Positions 1-8,951 of a stretch of DNA of 50,300 nt are shown piece after piece. Each line of letters begins with the position of its first letter. The first letter of the stretch is position 1. Made by a program: the position numbers and the translations under genes. Below the pieces are notes generated by a model. That model worked only from the letters and a program-made list of their open reading frames with translations, ran no database searches and had not been told where the DNA came from. The stretch spans positions 146,972-197,271 of the forward strand of contig NZ_FUWS01000005.1 in the NCBI RefSeq assembly GCF_900167435.1, in the 5' to 3' direction. The stretch is from Marinactinospora thermotolerans DSM 45154. GTDB lineage: Bacteria > Actinomycetota > Actinomycetes > Streptosporangiales > Streptosporangiaceae.

Positions 1-3000
1 CGCGCCCAGACCGAACTGCGCAACGCCCACACCGGCCTCGACCAGGCCCGCGACCGCTACACCCAGGCCGGCGGCACCTTCACCGACGACGGCGCCCCCA
101 GCACACCCACCCCGTTCGGCCCCCGCTCCGGCCAGGTCCCGGCTCCGTCACCCACCACCAGCACCGGGGACAGCAGCGCGGTCCCCGCGCCCCCATCCGG
201 CGACACCACGCTGCGGGCCTGGCCGAGCGACCCGACCGTCCAGGTCAACCTGGCGTTCACCGACCCGCCGTCTCCGGCGAGCCAGGCCGGGCCGTCCACG
301 TTCCCCGGTGCGCAGCAGCCGCCCGCCGGGTTCCGCCTCACCGACCTTCCGCACCAGGTGCAGGCAGACCTCGCGCGGCACTTGGCTGCCAACCTGCGCC
401 CGGGCGTTCCCGAACAGGCCGCCCTCCCGTTGCTCGCCGCCTACTACAACCACCACGTCAACGGCGCAGCACTGGCCGACGTGGCCGCGCCCTTCGCCAA
501 CGGCCGCCCGCCCGAGCAGATCGCGCCGGTCATGCGCGACCAGTGGAACCAGTGGCGTCAGGACGGCTCACTGTTCTGGGCGGTCAACACCCTCTCCACC
601 CACGGCGTGCCCGTACCCACAGACACGTGGTCACGGTTCCTCCCCGACGACTCGCTGGACGACGCGGCGAACGTGCCGGACTCTGGGAGCGACGCGGCAA
701 CGCCACAAGGTCCCGCCCGCGTTCCCACGCCGCTACAGCGGGAGATCGCGCAGCACCTGGATTTCGACACCCACCCGCGCCTCAACACGAGTAGCACGGT
801 GCCCCTGTTCACCGCCTACCTCGCTCACCAGCGCGGCGTTCCCATGCCGGAGATCGTTTCGCACTTCCACAGCCGCTCGCTGAGCCCGGTGGAGGTCGAA
901 CAGATCATTCGTGAGCAGTGGGCGCTGTGGCACCGCTCCAACACCCTGAACAACGCCCTGGACGTCTTCACCGACAACGGCACCGACGTGCCGTGGACCA
1001 TGCGCATTCCTCCCGCGTTGCCGTGGCTGGGCAACGGCGAGGAGCCCGATGGCGTCGGCATGCAGCACGCCCGCCGCTTCGACAACGACCAGGAGGCCAT
1101 CGACTGGGCACAGACCATCATGCCGTCGCCGAACCTGATGGAGGACTCGTACGACGCACTCGAAACGTACGCGGCCGACGGATACGAGTTCATTAAGGCG
1201 GGCCTGCGAGAGGGCAAGGTCGTCGTGCAGCCGGGACAAACCCGGCAGGAGGCCGAGCAGTCCCTCACCGAGTTGGTCGCGAACATCGACGCCGGGATCG
1301 CCGAATCGACGTTGCCGGAGTCCGTCATCCTGCACCGTGGGGTCAACTGGGACTACATCGAGCGGATGTTGCGGGACCGCCACCCCAACATGGATCCGCG
1401 TGCGGCCGCGGCTGACCCCAGGATCCTCCAGAGCCTGGTCGGTATGACGTTCACCGATACCAGCTACGCCTCGACGTCCATCGGCACGCACTCCCCCATG
1501 CAGCGCGATGCCTACTTCATGATCCGGGCACCCAAGGGGCACCCCGCTATCAACCTCATGGACATCTCCAAGGTTGGGACACCCGAGCGGGAGATCCTGC
1601 TGCCCCGGGGAACCAAGTTCATCATTCACGCCGTCTACCCGCGGCGGGCTCCGCTTCCGCAGAGCCTGCTGATCCGGCCGCAGCTCTTCTTCGAGATCGA
1701 GATTGTGCCCACCAGCTGGAATCCGCCTCCTGGCTGGCGGCCCGCCCCGCTCGGTGACGCAGATCGCGGCTACTGGAACGCCGACCGGGTTCCGGACGAC
1801 AATCCCATCCCCCAGTTGATCAGCGATGCCACCCTGGATCAGTGGCAGGGCGCCGGCGGAACCGTCCAGATCCACACGGCGCTCACGGACCCCGGGGACG
1901 CGCCCCAGCCGGACAGCGACGGCCGCGACGACCGGGGGCCTCGGGTGCCGGTGGATGAGGCTCGCTCTCACGTGAGCCGTGCCCAGGCCGACGTCGTCCG
2001 GTTTGAAACGAACCTGGAGAACACCCGCAGCGAGCTCGGCCTCGCCGACGACGACCTGACCTACCTGGGCGGGCTCGTCGAGGCCGCCCAGCTGCGGGTC
2101 ACCGCCGCCCAAGCCGAGATCGACCTCGCCCAGGCCCGCCTCGACGACGCGCGCGGCAGCCGCATGGGCACCGAAACCGCGCGGGCAGAGCTGGCCCGCG
2201 CCCAGACCGAACTGCGCAACGCCCGCACCGGCCTCGACCAGGCCCGCGAACGGTTCATCGAGGCTGGCGGCACCATCGACCGGACTCCGTCCGCTCCCCC
2301 CACGGCGCCCACCCTAGGAGCGGACGGCGGCTCCACCTTCCGGGGCGACGGCACTGGCGACGTCATGGTCAACACCTCCATCGACCCGCCGCAGCCGCCT
2401 GCCGGGGCAGGCCAGTGGTCCGCCACCCCGCTGGGCGGGGACCCGCTCAGTAAGCGCGTCTCGTCCGCTTCCGAGGCCTCGGACGGCTCGGACGTCATCA
2501 TGGGCAACGACTCCGACGACGCCATGGACGTCGATCCCTCCGACGGCCCGTTCGACACCGTGGACGTGAGCCCGCTGCTCGACGGAATCGACGACCTCGA
2601 GGCGGACGACGCCGCCGCATTGCTGCGCACCTACTACGACCACCACGTCAATGGCCAGAGCCTGGACACGGTGTTCGGGGGCGACACGGACAGGGAGGAG
2701 CAGTACCTGAACTACACCAGGTACTGGCAGGAGAACGGCGCCCTGCTCCAGGCTTTGCACAACCTGAGCGACGCGGGGATCATCGAGCCGCCGGGCGGCT
2801 GGGAGCGGGTCGCCAACTCCCCCCTCCGCACCGCCGCGCTGTCCGACGAGCTCGCCGAGCGGTTCGGCAGCCGCCCCGGGCAGACCCGCGACTTCGCCGT
2901 CCCCACCGGCCATGGCGCCGTGCTGCCCGCGCGTATCACTCAGCGCGGAAGTTTCCCCGACTCCACACATCCGCGCTTCGAGTGGAACCGGATTCCACGG

Positions 3001-6000
3001 GTGACGCCGGACGGCCGCGACACCGTCGAGACCGTGGTGCGCCTTGAACGGCTGCAGAGCTTCGCCGGTCCACGCCCCGACGTCATCGTCCGGGCCGAGA
3101 ACGAGCTGGTCCGCGCGATGGAAGCTCAGATCAACGACGGGCGCATCGTCACCTACAGCAACGGCGCCAGCGAGCGGATCCCCTACACGCTGCGCAACGG
3201 CGCCGAACTGCGGCTCCGCGTCGAACTCGTCGACCGCGACCAGGCCGACCGCTACCGGCTGCACGGTCACCTCGACTGGGGCCAGCCGGCACTGGCCGGG
3301 ACCGGGCCGCAGCCGAACCACACAACGGCCGTGCCCGACGTGCTCTCCTGGTTCGGGCTCACCGAGTCGGGCGCGTCCCAGGCCACACGGACCGGCGCTC
3401 ACGACGCCCCACCGGCCCGGGTCACCGCCGTCTCGCTGTCCCGGATCTCCGCCCTGACCGCCGAGTCCACCAGCAGGCCCGCCCCCGTGTACGACAACCT
3501 GGTCGACCGTGAGCACTGGAAGGACGCCCGCGACCACGTCCCCGTCACCGTCATCGGTGCGCGGGCCGGCTCGTCCGGTGTAGAACGCCAGCGTGGTCCG
3601 GAGCTCCTGACCACGTCCACTCTGCCGGGTCTCACCACGGCCGACGATCCCGATGGCGTCCCCGTGCCGGGCAACCCGGATGGCGCACCCGAATTTGTGC
3701 GGCCCGCCGACCTGCACGACTATAAGGTTTTCGCTCATTTTGAGGTCCGCCGCATTCCCATTCCCGAGGAATTCCGCACGCCTGGCGGCCCCTCGCACGT
3801 CCGCGAGCTCACCGTCCGCATCAAGTTCCGCTCGGATGAGGTCGACCCCGACGTGGCCGCCCGGAGTCTGCGTGACTACCGTGAGACGCTGGAGGCCGCG
3901 TGGAACTACCGGCACCGGCTCCCCAACGAGGACGGTTCCCCCGGCGACCAGCTGCACTTCACAGTCGAGGAGGCCGGCGCCCCCGGCGTCACCGGCCCCA
4001 CCCACCGATGGGTCAAATGGGTTCCGTCAGTGGACGGCGAAATTCCACGGGCCACCATGCGAATCTGGCCCGTGGACGGTCCCCCCATCGTGCCGCTCCA
4101 CGAGACGGGGCACATGTACGGGCTCGTCGACGAATACTTTGAAAGCGATAACCCCGGGCTGTTCCGGATTCGCCCCGACCAGTCACGGGTGGACATGGCG
4201 CCCGGCAACCTCATGTCCTGGTCGCACCTCCCGTTTGCGCGGCTGCGCGGGCACCACCTCGACGAGCTCGCCACGCTCACGCGTCCGGCGCTCGACCGTG
4301 ACACGGGCGGCCCCACTCCCTACGAACCCCCGGTGCGGATCGCGGACCTCACCGAGGAAACGGCGGAACGCATCGGTACCCCGCTCCAGCAGGCGGCACC
4401 CGACGTCGTGGACGACTACGAGCAGGCGCTCGCGTTCCTCGGCGCCTATCTGGACTACCAGCGCGGCGACAGCGTGGAGCAGGTCACCGAGAATCTGGGC
4501 CGCTACGAGAGCCCAGCCGATGATGGCGGCACTCGCCTCACGACGCCGGACGAGAAGTGGCAGATGCTGCAGCAGGCGTGGAACGCCTGGCGGGCATCCG
4601 GGGCGCTGGACACGGCCCTGGCGGACCTCGCGGCGCTGAACACCTCGCCGTTCTCCACAGCGGGTAACCCGGCTGCCGCGCGACCGGCCTCCGGCAGCGC
4701 CTCGGACTCCGCGCGGTCCAGTGATGACTCCGACGTGGAAATGTCGGACGGCGAGGCTCCGCGCGCGTTCTCGAAGCCGCCCAAGCCGTCCGGCGCGAAC
4801 CCGGCGCACGCCGGCGACTCGACCGGCCACGTGTCCGGCAACCGGGTCGATACCGACGCCTTGCTCCGGGAATCGCAGGCAAATCCCACGCTCGACGTGA
4901 ACATGGCGCGACTGTCCACCACCGCCGCCGGAAACCGGCAGGACCTGCCGGCCCAGGAGCCCAGCGGGCCGCCCTCCGGCCGCAGCACGTCCAGCCGGGG
5001 CATGCGCACTGGCCAGCCGCCGTTCACCAGCGACGACGCCCGCACCTGGCTCGACCGGCGCTTCCCCGTGCCGCCGCTGACCGACGACCAGCGGGCCTAC
5101 CTGCGCTTCTACCGGGCGCACGGCAGCGACACCATCAACAAGGCGCTCCAGTCCGATCACGAGCCGACCGACAGCCTGCGCAAGGCGGTCGACAACCTTG
5201 ACTCGGCGTTCCAGCACTGGGGGCTGCCCGAGTCGGTGATTCTCTTCCGTGGGGCGAACTCCGACCTGGCCCACCGGATGGGCGCCTCGGTGAATGACCC
5301 GGCGTCCATGCACGGGCTGGTAGGCAAGGTGCACACCGAGCCCGGCTACCTCTCGACGTCGGCCATCCCGCACTCCGACTACACCGCGCGGCGGATCTAC
5401 GTCATGTTCCGCGCCCCGGCCGGCTACCCGGCGCTGAACGCGGAAAAGGCGGTGCGCAACGGCCAGGACGAGCAGGAGGTGCTGCTCCGGCGCGACAGCA
5501 GTTTCGTCATCCACGCTGTCGCCGAGCGTCCCGACCCCTACGGCATGAAGTCGTGGTTCATCGAGGCGGAGCTCGTCCCGGACGGGTGGACGCCCCCGCC
5601 CGGCTGGACCCCCACTCCCTACGGCGCGAACCTGGACATCGAGGGGCAGCTGGTCCTGTCGCCGAACGGAAGCGGGCCGGCGGCCGGGACCGGTCCGCTG
5701 ACCGTGAACATGACGGTCACGGACCCGGCAACGCTGGAGACCGGGAACGGCACCCGGCCGGACGCCGGCCACCACGACGGCGCCTCCACCACCACCGGCC
5801 CGGACCCGAGTGAGCGCGCCGTGGACGAGGCGCGGGCCGAGGTGGCCCAGGCGCAGGCCGACGTCGTCCAGTTCGAGACCGACCTGGAGACCCTCCGCAC
5901 GAACTTCGGGATCGCCGGTGACGACCTGTACTACCTGGGCGGGCTGGTCGAGGCCGCCCAGCTGCGGGTCACCGCCGCCGAAGCCGAGGTCAACCTCGCC

Positions 6001-6498
6001 CAGGCGCGGCTGAATGACGCACGCGGCAGCCGCATGGGAACCCAGACCGCGCGGCAGGACCTGGTCCGCGCCCAGACCGAGCTCCGCAACGCCCACGACC
6101 ACCTCGGCCAGACCCGCGACCGGTTTGTGCAGGCCGGCGGGGGCATCCGCCCCGACGGCAGCCCCGACCGGCCCGCGCCCGCGGTCTTTGACGTCGATCC
6201 CGGATTCCCGTGGTCTGGATCCGGCGGGCCCATCAGCCAGATGGCCGCGCCGGGAACCATGCCGCCCCCCGTGACGCAGCCCGGGCAGGACAACGGCGAG
6301 GAGGACGAGGCTGTCCCCAGCGCTGGTGAGCCGCCGCTCGGTGACCCCGGCCGTGACGGCTCCGGGGCCGGCCCCGAGCCGGCGGAGACCGAAACGGCAG
6401 AGACCCAGCCGGCGGAGTCCGAAACGGCGAAGCCGGAGCCGCCGAGCATGGCCGAAATTTTTCGGCAGGCCCTGAACGGCGGGAACAGCGGAAACTGA
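1..6498 (+). CDS. Giant modular toxin-like protein with two ADP-ribosyltransferase domains and a metzincin motif (5' end outside window)
   Basis: The frame is open from base 1, so at least 2165 residues are present and the N-terminus lies to the left. Module order by position: end of a coiled coil (1-81); Pro-rich linker; two helical repeats (about 325-640 and 718-1010); ADP-ribosyltransferase 1 (about 1060-1720: Arg at 1336, STS at 1471-1479, E-R-E at 1585-1593); coiled coil (1951-2277); acidic Ser/Asp linker; helical repeat 3 (about 2590-2810); beta-rich region; metzincin-like domain (about 3700-4300: HETGH at 4099, Asp at 4129, Met-turn NLMSW at 4207); helical repeat 4 (about 4390-4660); ADP-ribosyltransferase 2 (about 5000-5640: Arg 5248, STS 5353-5361, E-Q-E 5470-5478); coiled coil (5821-6147); Pro/Glu tail. 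R-STS-ExE is the arginine-specific ART signature, so transfer of ADP-ribose to target proteins is expected. Secretion as a polymorphic toxin is inferred from size, modularity and the EccA-like neighbour. Confidence 0.85.
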   Translation, partial: RAQTELRNAHTGLDQARDRYTQAGGTFTDDGAPSTPTPFGPRSGQVPAPSPTTSTGDSSAVPAPPSGDTTLRAWPSDPTVQVNLAFTDPPSPASQAGPSTFPGAQQPPAGFRLTDLPHQVQADLARHLAANLRPGVPEQAALPLLAAYYNHHVNGAALADVAAPFANGRPPEQIAPVMRDQWNQWRQDGSLFWAVNTLSTHGVPVPTDTWSRFLPDDSLDDAANVPDSGSDAATPQGPARVPTPLQREIAQHLDFDTHPRLNTSSTVPLFTAYLAHQRGVPMPEIVSHFHSRSLSPVEVEQIIREQWALWHRSNTLNNALDVFTDNGTDVPWTMRIPPALPWLGNGEEPDGVGMQHARRFDNDQEAIDWAQTIMPSPNLMEDSYDALETYAADGYEFIKAGLREGKVVVQPGQTRQEAEQSLTELVANIDAGIAESTLPESVILHRGVNWDYIERMLRDRHPNMDPRAAAADPRILQSLVGMTFTDTSYASTSIGTHSPMQRDAYFMIRAPKGHPAINLMDISKVGTPEREILLPRGTKFIIHAVYPRRAPLPQSLLIRPQLFFEIEIVPTSWNPPPGWRPAPLGDADRGYWNADRVPDDNPIPQLISDATLDQWQGAGGTVQIHTALTDPGDAPQPDSDGRDDRGPRVPVDEARSHVSRAQADVVRFETNLENTRSELGLADDDLTYLGGLVEAAQLRVTAAQAEIDLAQARLDDARGSRMGTETARAELARAQTELRNARTGLDQARERFIEAGGTIDRTPSAPPTAPTLGADGGSTFRGDGTGDVMVNTSIDPPQPPAGAGQWSATPLGGDPLSKRVSSASEASDGSDVIMGNDSDDAMDVDPSDGPFDTVDVSPLLDGIDDLEADDAAALLRTYYDHHVNGQSLDTVFGGDTDREEQYLNYTRYWQENGALLQALHNLSDAGIIEPPGGWERVANSPLRTAALSDELAERFGSRPGQTRDFAVPTGHGAVLPARITQRGSFPDSTHPRFEWNRIPRVTPDGRDTVETVVRLERLQSFAGPRPDVIVRAENELVRAMEAQINDGRIVTYSNGASERIPYTLRNGAELRLRVELVDRDQADRYRLHGHLDWGQPALAGTGPQPNHTTAVPDVLSWFGLTESGASQATRTGAHDAPPARVTAVSLSRISALTAESTSRPAPVYDNLVDREHWKDARDHVPVTVIGARAGSSGVERQRGPELLTTSTLPGLTTADDPDGVPVPGNPDGAPEFVRPADLHDYKVFAHFEVRRIPIPEEFRTPGGPSHVRELTVRIKFRSDEVDPDVAARSLRDYRETLEAAWNYRHRLPNEDGSPGDQLHFTVEEAGAPGVTGPTHRWVKWVPSVDGEIPRATMRIWPVDGPPIVPLHETGHMYGLVDEYFESDNPGLFRIRPDQSRVDMAPGNLMSWSHLPFARLRGHHLDELATLTRPALDRDTGGPTPYEPPVRIADLTEETAERIGTPLQQAAPDVVDDYEQALAFLGAYLDYQRGDSVEQVTENLGRYESPADDGGTRLTTPDEKWQMLQQAWNAWRASGALDTALADLAALNTSPFSTAGNPAAARPASGSASDSARSSDDSDVEMSDGEAPRAFSKPPKPSGANPAHAGDSTGHVSGNRVDTDALLRESQANPTLDVNMARLSTTAAGNRQDLPAQEPSGPPSGRSTSSRGMRTGQPPFTSDDARTWLDRRFPVPPLTDDQRAYLRFYRAHGSDTINKALQSDHEPTDSLRKAVDNLDSAFQHWGLPESVILFRGANSDLAHRMGASVNDPASMHGLVGKVHTEPGYLSTSAIPHSDYTARRIYVMFRAPAGYPALNAEKAVRNGQDEQEVLLRRDSSFVIHAVAERPDPYGMKSWFIEAELVPDGWTPPPGWTPTPYGANLDIEGQLVLSPNGSGPAAGTGPLTVNMTVTDPATLETGNGTRPDAGHHDGASTTTGPDPSERAVDEARAEVAQAQADVVQFETDLETLRTNFGIAGDDLYYLGGLVEAAQLRVTAAEAEVNLAQARLNDARGSRMGTQTARQDLVRAQTELRNAHDHLGQTRDRFVQAGGGIRPDGSPDRPAPAVFDVDPGFPWSGSGGPISQMAAPGTMPPPVTQPGQDNGEEDEAVPSAGEPPLGDPGRDGSGAGPEPAETETAETQPAESETAKPEPPSMAEIFRQALNGGNSGN
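1951..2277 (+). repeat. Coiled-coil module, copy B, inside the giant protein
   Basis: This 109-codon Ala/Gln/Arg/Glu-rich heptad segment aligns without gaps to 5821-6147 (constant offset 3870). Its last 27 codons align to positions 1-81 (offset 2196). Long stretches match at the DNA level, so the copies arose by duplication within the gene. It follows ADP-ribosyltransferase 1 directly, as copy C follows ADP-ribosyltransferase 2. Confidence 0.85.
5821..6147 (+). repeat. Coiled-coil module, copy C, inside the giant protein
   Basis: Ungapped partner of 1951-2277, placed after ADP-ribosyltransferase 2. The shared order ART, short TDP-containing beta segment, coiled coil, Pro-rich linker shows that a whole multi-domain unit was duplicated. 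The fragment at 1-81 implies at least one more unit upstream of the window. Confidence 0.85.
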
Positions 6499-6548
6499 CG
6501 GCTCCGCATACCACATGCCTCTTGAAGACCGGTAGAACGGACACCAAG

Positions 6549-7061
6549 ATGACAGAACAGACGAACCCGGCCGCTTCCGGGGCCGTGGCGGAGCCGGAAT
6601 CCGCACCGGAACCGGAGCCCGCGGCGCAGCCGGACCCGGAGGTGCGGACGGCACCCGCCTCCGAGCCGGAACGCGCGGCGGACGGCCCGTTCCGCCACCC
6701 CCGCTGGCACCCCGACGGCTCCACCGTCCGGGTCGACCACGTCCCCGACCAGTACGCCTGGCAGTACCAGTCGCCGGTACTGCGGGCGCCGCTGGCAGAC
6801 GAGGACGGGGTCCAGCTCGGCTGGGTGTGGACGGACGGGCACCAGGCGGCCGGATGGAGCGAACCCGCCACACCCCCGGCCGGGTTCGAGGAGGGGGCCG
6901 CCCGAGTGCGAGCCGGAGCGCACGTCTGGGCCGGGCTGCGCGACGCCAAGGGGCGGGGCGAGCCGGCCGCGAGTGTGCTGCGTCCCGACCTGTACGCCCC
7001 CTACCAGCTGGGCGCTCCGCAGAGCGCCACACGGCCGGACGCGCCGGAGCCCCGGCCGTGA
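6549..7061 (+). CDS. Unrecognised 170-aa acidic protein downstream of the giant toxin-like gene
   Basis: I do not recognise the family. The first 45 residues are a Pro/Glu/Ala-rich, probably disordered tail. The remaining 120 or so form a compact domain rich in Trp and Val that contains the stretch QLGWVWTDG. There is no signal peptide or membrane segment. It starts 51 nt after the giant gene and is probably cotranscribed. ATG 6549 was chosen; an in-frame TTG at 6522 is the alternative, and neither has a strong Shine-Dalgarno sequence. Position after a toxin-like gene would suit an immunity protein or dedicated chaperone, but nothing in the sequence shows either. Confidence 0.7.
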   Translation: MTEQTNPAASGAVAEPESAPEPEPAAQPDPEVRTAPASEPERAADGPFRHPRWHPDGSTVRVDHVPDQYAWQYQSPVLRAPLADEDGVQLGWVWTDGHQAAGWSEPATPPAGFEEGAARVRAGAHVWAGLRDAKGRGEPAASVLRPDLYAPYQLGAPQSATRPDAPEPRP

Positions 7062-7195
7062 ACCACCGCAGGCGCCGCCCGGCACGGACGGCCGCCATCG
7101 ACCCCACCCCCGTCGTCTGAGCACTGCCACCCCGTCCCCGCCGCGAGCCGAGCGCGGCCCCGGCGATTCCCCCTGGGTTGTGGAAAGGACCGTCA

Positions 7196-8839
7196 ATGAC
7201 CGAGAAGATCGAGGGCGGCCAGGAGAAGGCGCTGACCCCCGCCACCTCGCCAGACCAGCCGCCTTCCCCGCCGCCTGCGGTCAGCGGCCGGACAGACGTC
7301 CCCGAGGCGTCCAGTGCGGCGTCCCCGGCCGAACAGGCGGAGGCGGCCACCGCCACCGCGACGGCGGCCGCCCACCCCCGCGCGTTCGATGCGGTGGGCG
7401 CCGTGGCCCGCGCTCCCCTGGACCCGGTCGAGCCCAGCCCGCAGCTGGGCCGCCCCGGCCCGCCCGTGCTGGCGGGCGCCGCGATCGCCGGGCTCGTCCT
7501 CATCGCCGCGCCGTTCGCGGTGTCCGCGAGCACTCAGAGCAGCACGCTGGAGACGGTGCCGCTCACCTCGGGCAGCCTGATCGCCGGCACCAGTGACCGG
7601 GAGGGCAGCGAGAACGCCGCGGGCTCGTCCGCTTCCGGGAGCAACGGCACGGCGGAGGCGGCCACGACCGGCAGCGTCAACGACACGGCCTCGGACGGCT
7701 CGGGCGGCTACGTGCCCGAGGTGCGGGAGGAGCCTTCGGGCAGCGCGGCCACTCCGGACCCGGGCACCGGGGAGACCGGTGAGGAGGAGCGCAGCGACCC
7801 AGCGCCGGACGGCACCTCCGGCGAGACGACCACCACGAGCGGCAGCGGGGACCAGTCGGGCGGCTCCGGAGACGCGCCGGAAGCCCGCATCTCCGACGAG
7901 GACGCGCCCGGCATCATCGGCTCGCTGCCGGAGGTGGGGTCGCGGAGCTCCACCGGCGAGGACGACGGCGACGGCGAACGCTCGTCGCGGCCGGACGACA
8001 CCGAGGACAGCGGCGGCAGCGGGGACACCGGGAGCGCCGGCAGCACGGAACGGTCCACGGACTCCGGGCAGCAGAGCGCCGACGGCGACGGCGCGAGCAC
8101 GCTGGCGCAGGCGGCGTCGGCCAGCGAGCGGGAGGAGCGCTCCGCAGCAGAGGGCGAGACGTCTCAGGGCGAGGAAGGCACGGCCGAGGGCGGGGAGCAG
8201 TCCGGCCAGCGGACGCCGGAGAACGAGGAGAACGCCGACGTCCCGCCACCCGCGCCGGCCGCGTCCGAGGAGCCCGCGGAGTCGCAGCCGTCCACGCAGG
8301 CCTCCCCGGCCGCGTGGAGCTTCTCCGAGATCGTCGGCCCCGGCTGCGCCTCGGACGAGGCCGCGTCCTACGGCCGCGCCGGCGCGTGGCACGAGGGTGA
8401 CGGCACCGCCTCGTGGGCCGTGCGCGAGGGTGCCGACCCCCAGGAGGACTGCACCGCCGCCTACGACGCGATCCCCGTCTCGGGCGACCCCGAACGCGGC
8501 GACGGCCAGTACGCCTACTGGACGTTCACCCCGGGTCGGCCGGGGGTGGCCTGCGACATCTACGTGCACGTCCCCGACGACGAGAGCCCGTTGTGGGTGG
8601 CGGAGCGGGAGGCCAAGTACCAGGTCTTCCCTGGGCCGACCTCCGAGGGCGAGGCGATCGGTGTCTTCGGCGTCGAGCAGTCCGCCGTGCGCGGCGGCTG
8701 GGTCCAGGTGACCGGGTTCACCTCGCCCGCCGAGAGCTTCACCGTCCAGTTGACCAACATCGGCGAGGACACGGTGGGCGGAGAGGGCGAGGCCCGCTCG
8801 CACGTCGCCGCGTCGGTGGTCCGGGCGACCTGTTCGTGA
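7196..8839 (+). CDS. Single-pass membrane protein with long disordered Ser/Gly/Asp/Glu region and C-terminal beta domain
   Basis: This 547-aa protein has an Ala/Pro-rich cytoplasmic N-terminus of about 90 residues and one hydrophobic helix (LAGAAIAGLVLIAAPFAV, about residues 92-110). A linker of about 270 residues follows, almost entirely Ser, Gly, Glu, Asp, Thr and Pro. The C-terminal domain of about 170 residues is probably all-beta and holds Cys residues that could form disulfides outside the cell. The start is ATG 7196, preceded by GAAAGGA; an earlier TTG at 7178 was not used. The layout suits a surface protein that presents its last domain beyond the cell wall. Function is unknown. It lies between the toxin-like gene and the AAA gene, so it may belong to the same machinery. 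Confidence 0.75.
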   Translation: MTEKIEGGQEKALTPATSPDQPPSPPPAVSGRTDVPEASSAASPAEQAEAATATATAAAHPRAFDAVGAVARAPLDPVEPSPQLGRPGPPVLAGAAIAGLVLIAAPFAVSASTQSSTLETVPLTSGSLIAGTSDREGSENAAGSSASGSNGTAEAATTGSVNDTASDGSGGYVPEVREEPSGSAATPDPGTGETGEEERSDPAPDGTSGETTTTSGSGDQSGGSGDAPEARISDEDAPGIIGSLPEVGSRSSTGEDDGDGERSSRPDDTEDSGGSGDTGSAGSTERSTDSGQQSADGDGASTLAQAASASEREERSAAEGETSQGEEGTAEGGEQSGQRTPENEENADVPPPAPAASEEPAESQPSTQASPAAWSFSEIVGPGCASDEAASYGRAGAWHEGDGTASWAVREGADPQEDCTAAYDAIPVSGDPERGDGQYAYWTFTPGRPGVACDIYVHVPDDESPLWVAEREAKYQVFPGPTSEGEAIGVFGVEQSAVRGGWVQVTGFTSPAESFTVQLTNIGEDTVGGEGEARSHVAASVVRATCS

Positions 8840-8845
8840 CGTGGT

Positions 8846-8872
8846 GGGCGGGACGGCCTGGCCGTCCCGCCC
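8846..8872 (+). terminator. Hairpin between the membrane-protein gene and the beta-helix/AAA gene
   Basis: A 12-bp perfect stem (8846-8857 with 8861-8872) with a 3-nt loop lies 6 nt after the stop codon. It has no U-tract. It probably ends or attenuates transcription before the next gene. Confidence 0.55.
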
Positions 8873-8951
8873 CACCGCGTACCGGGCCGGCCAGGCCCGG
8901 GACCGAGAGAACCCCCGGATTCGGGGGACCCAGAGGAAAAGGGAAGACGAG

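Noticed and set aside
4183-7533. A 1116-codon open frame on the minus strand
   Set aside because: It is opposite the giant gene and its neighbours. Its translation is Arg/Gly/Pro-rich with no domain, as usual for the antisense of high-GC coding DNA.
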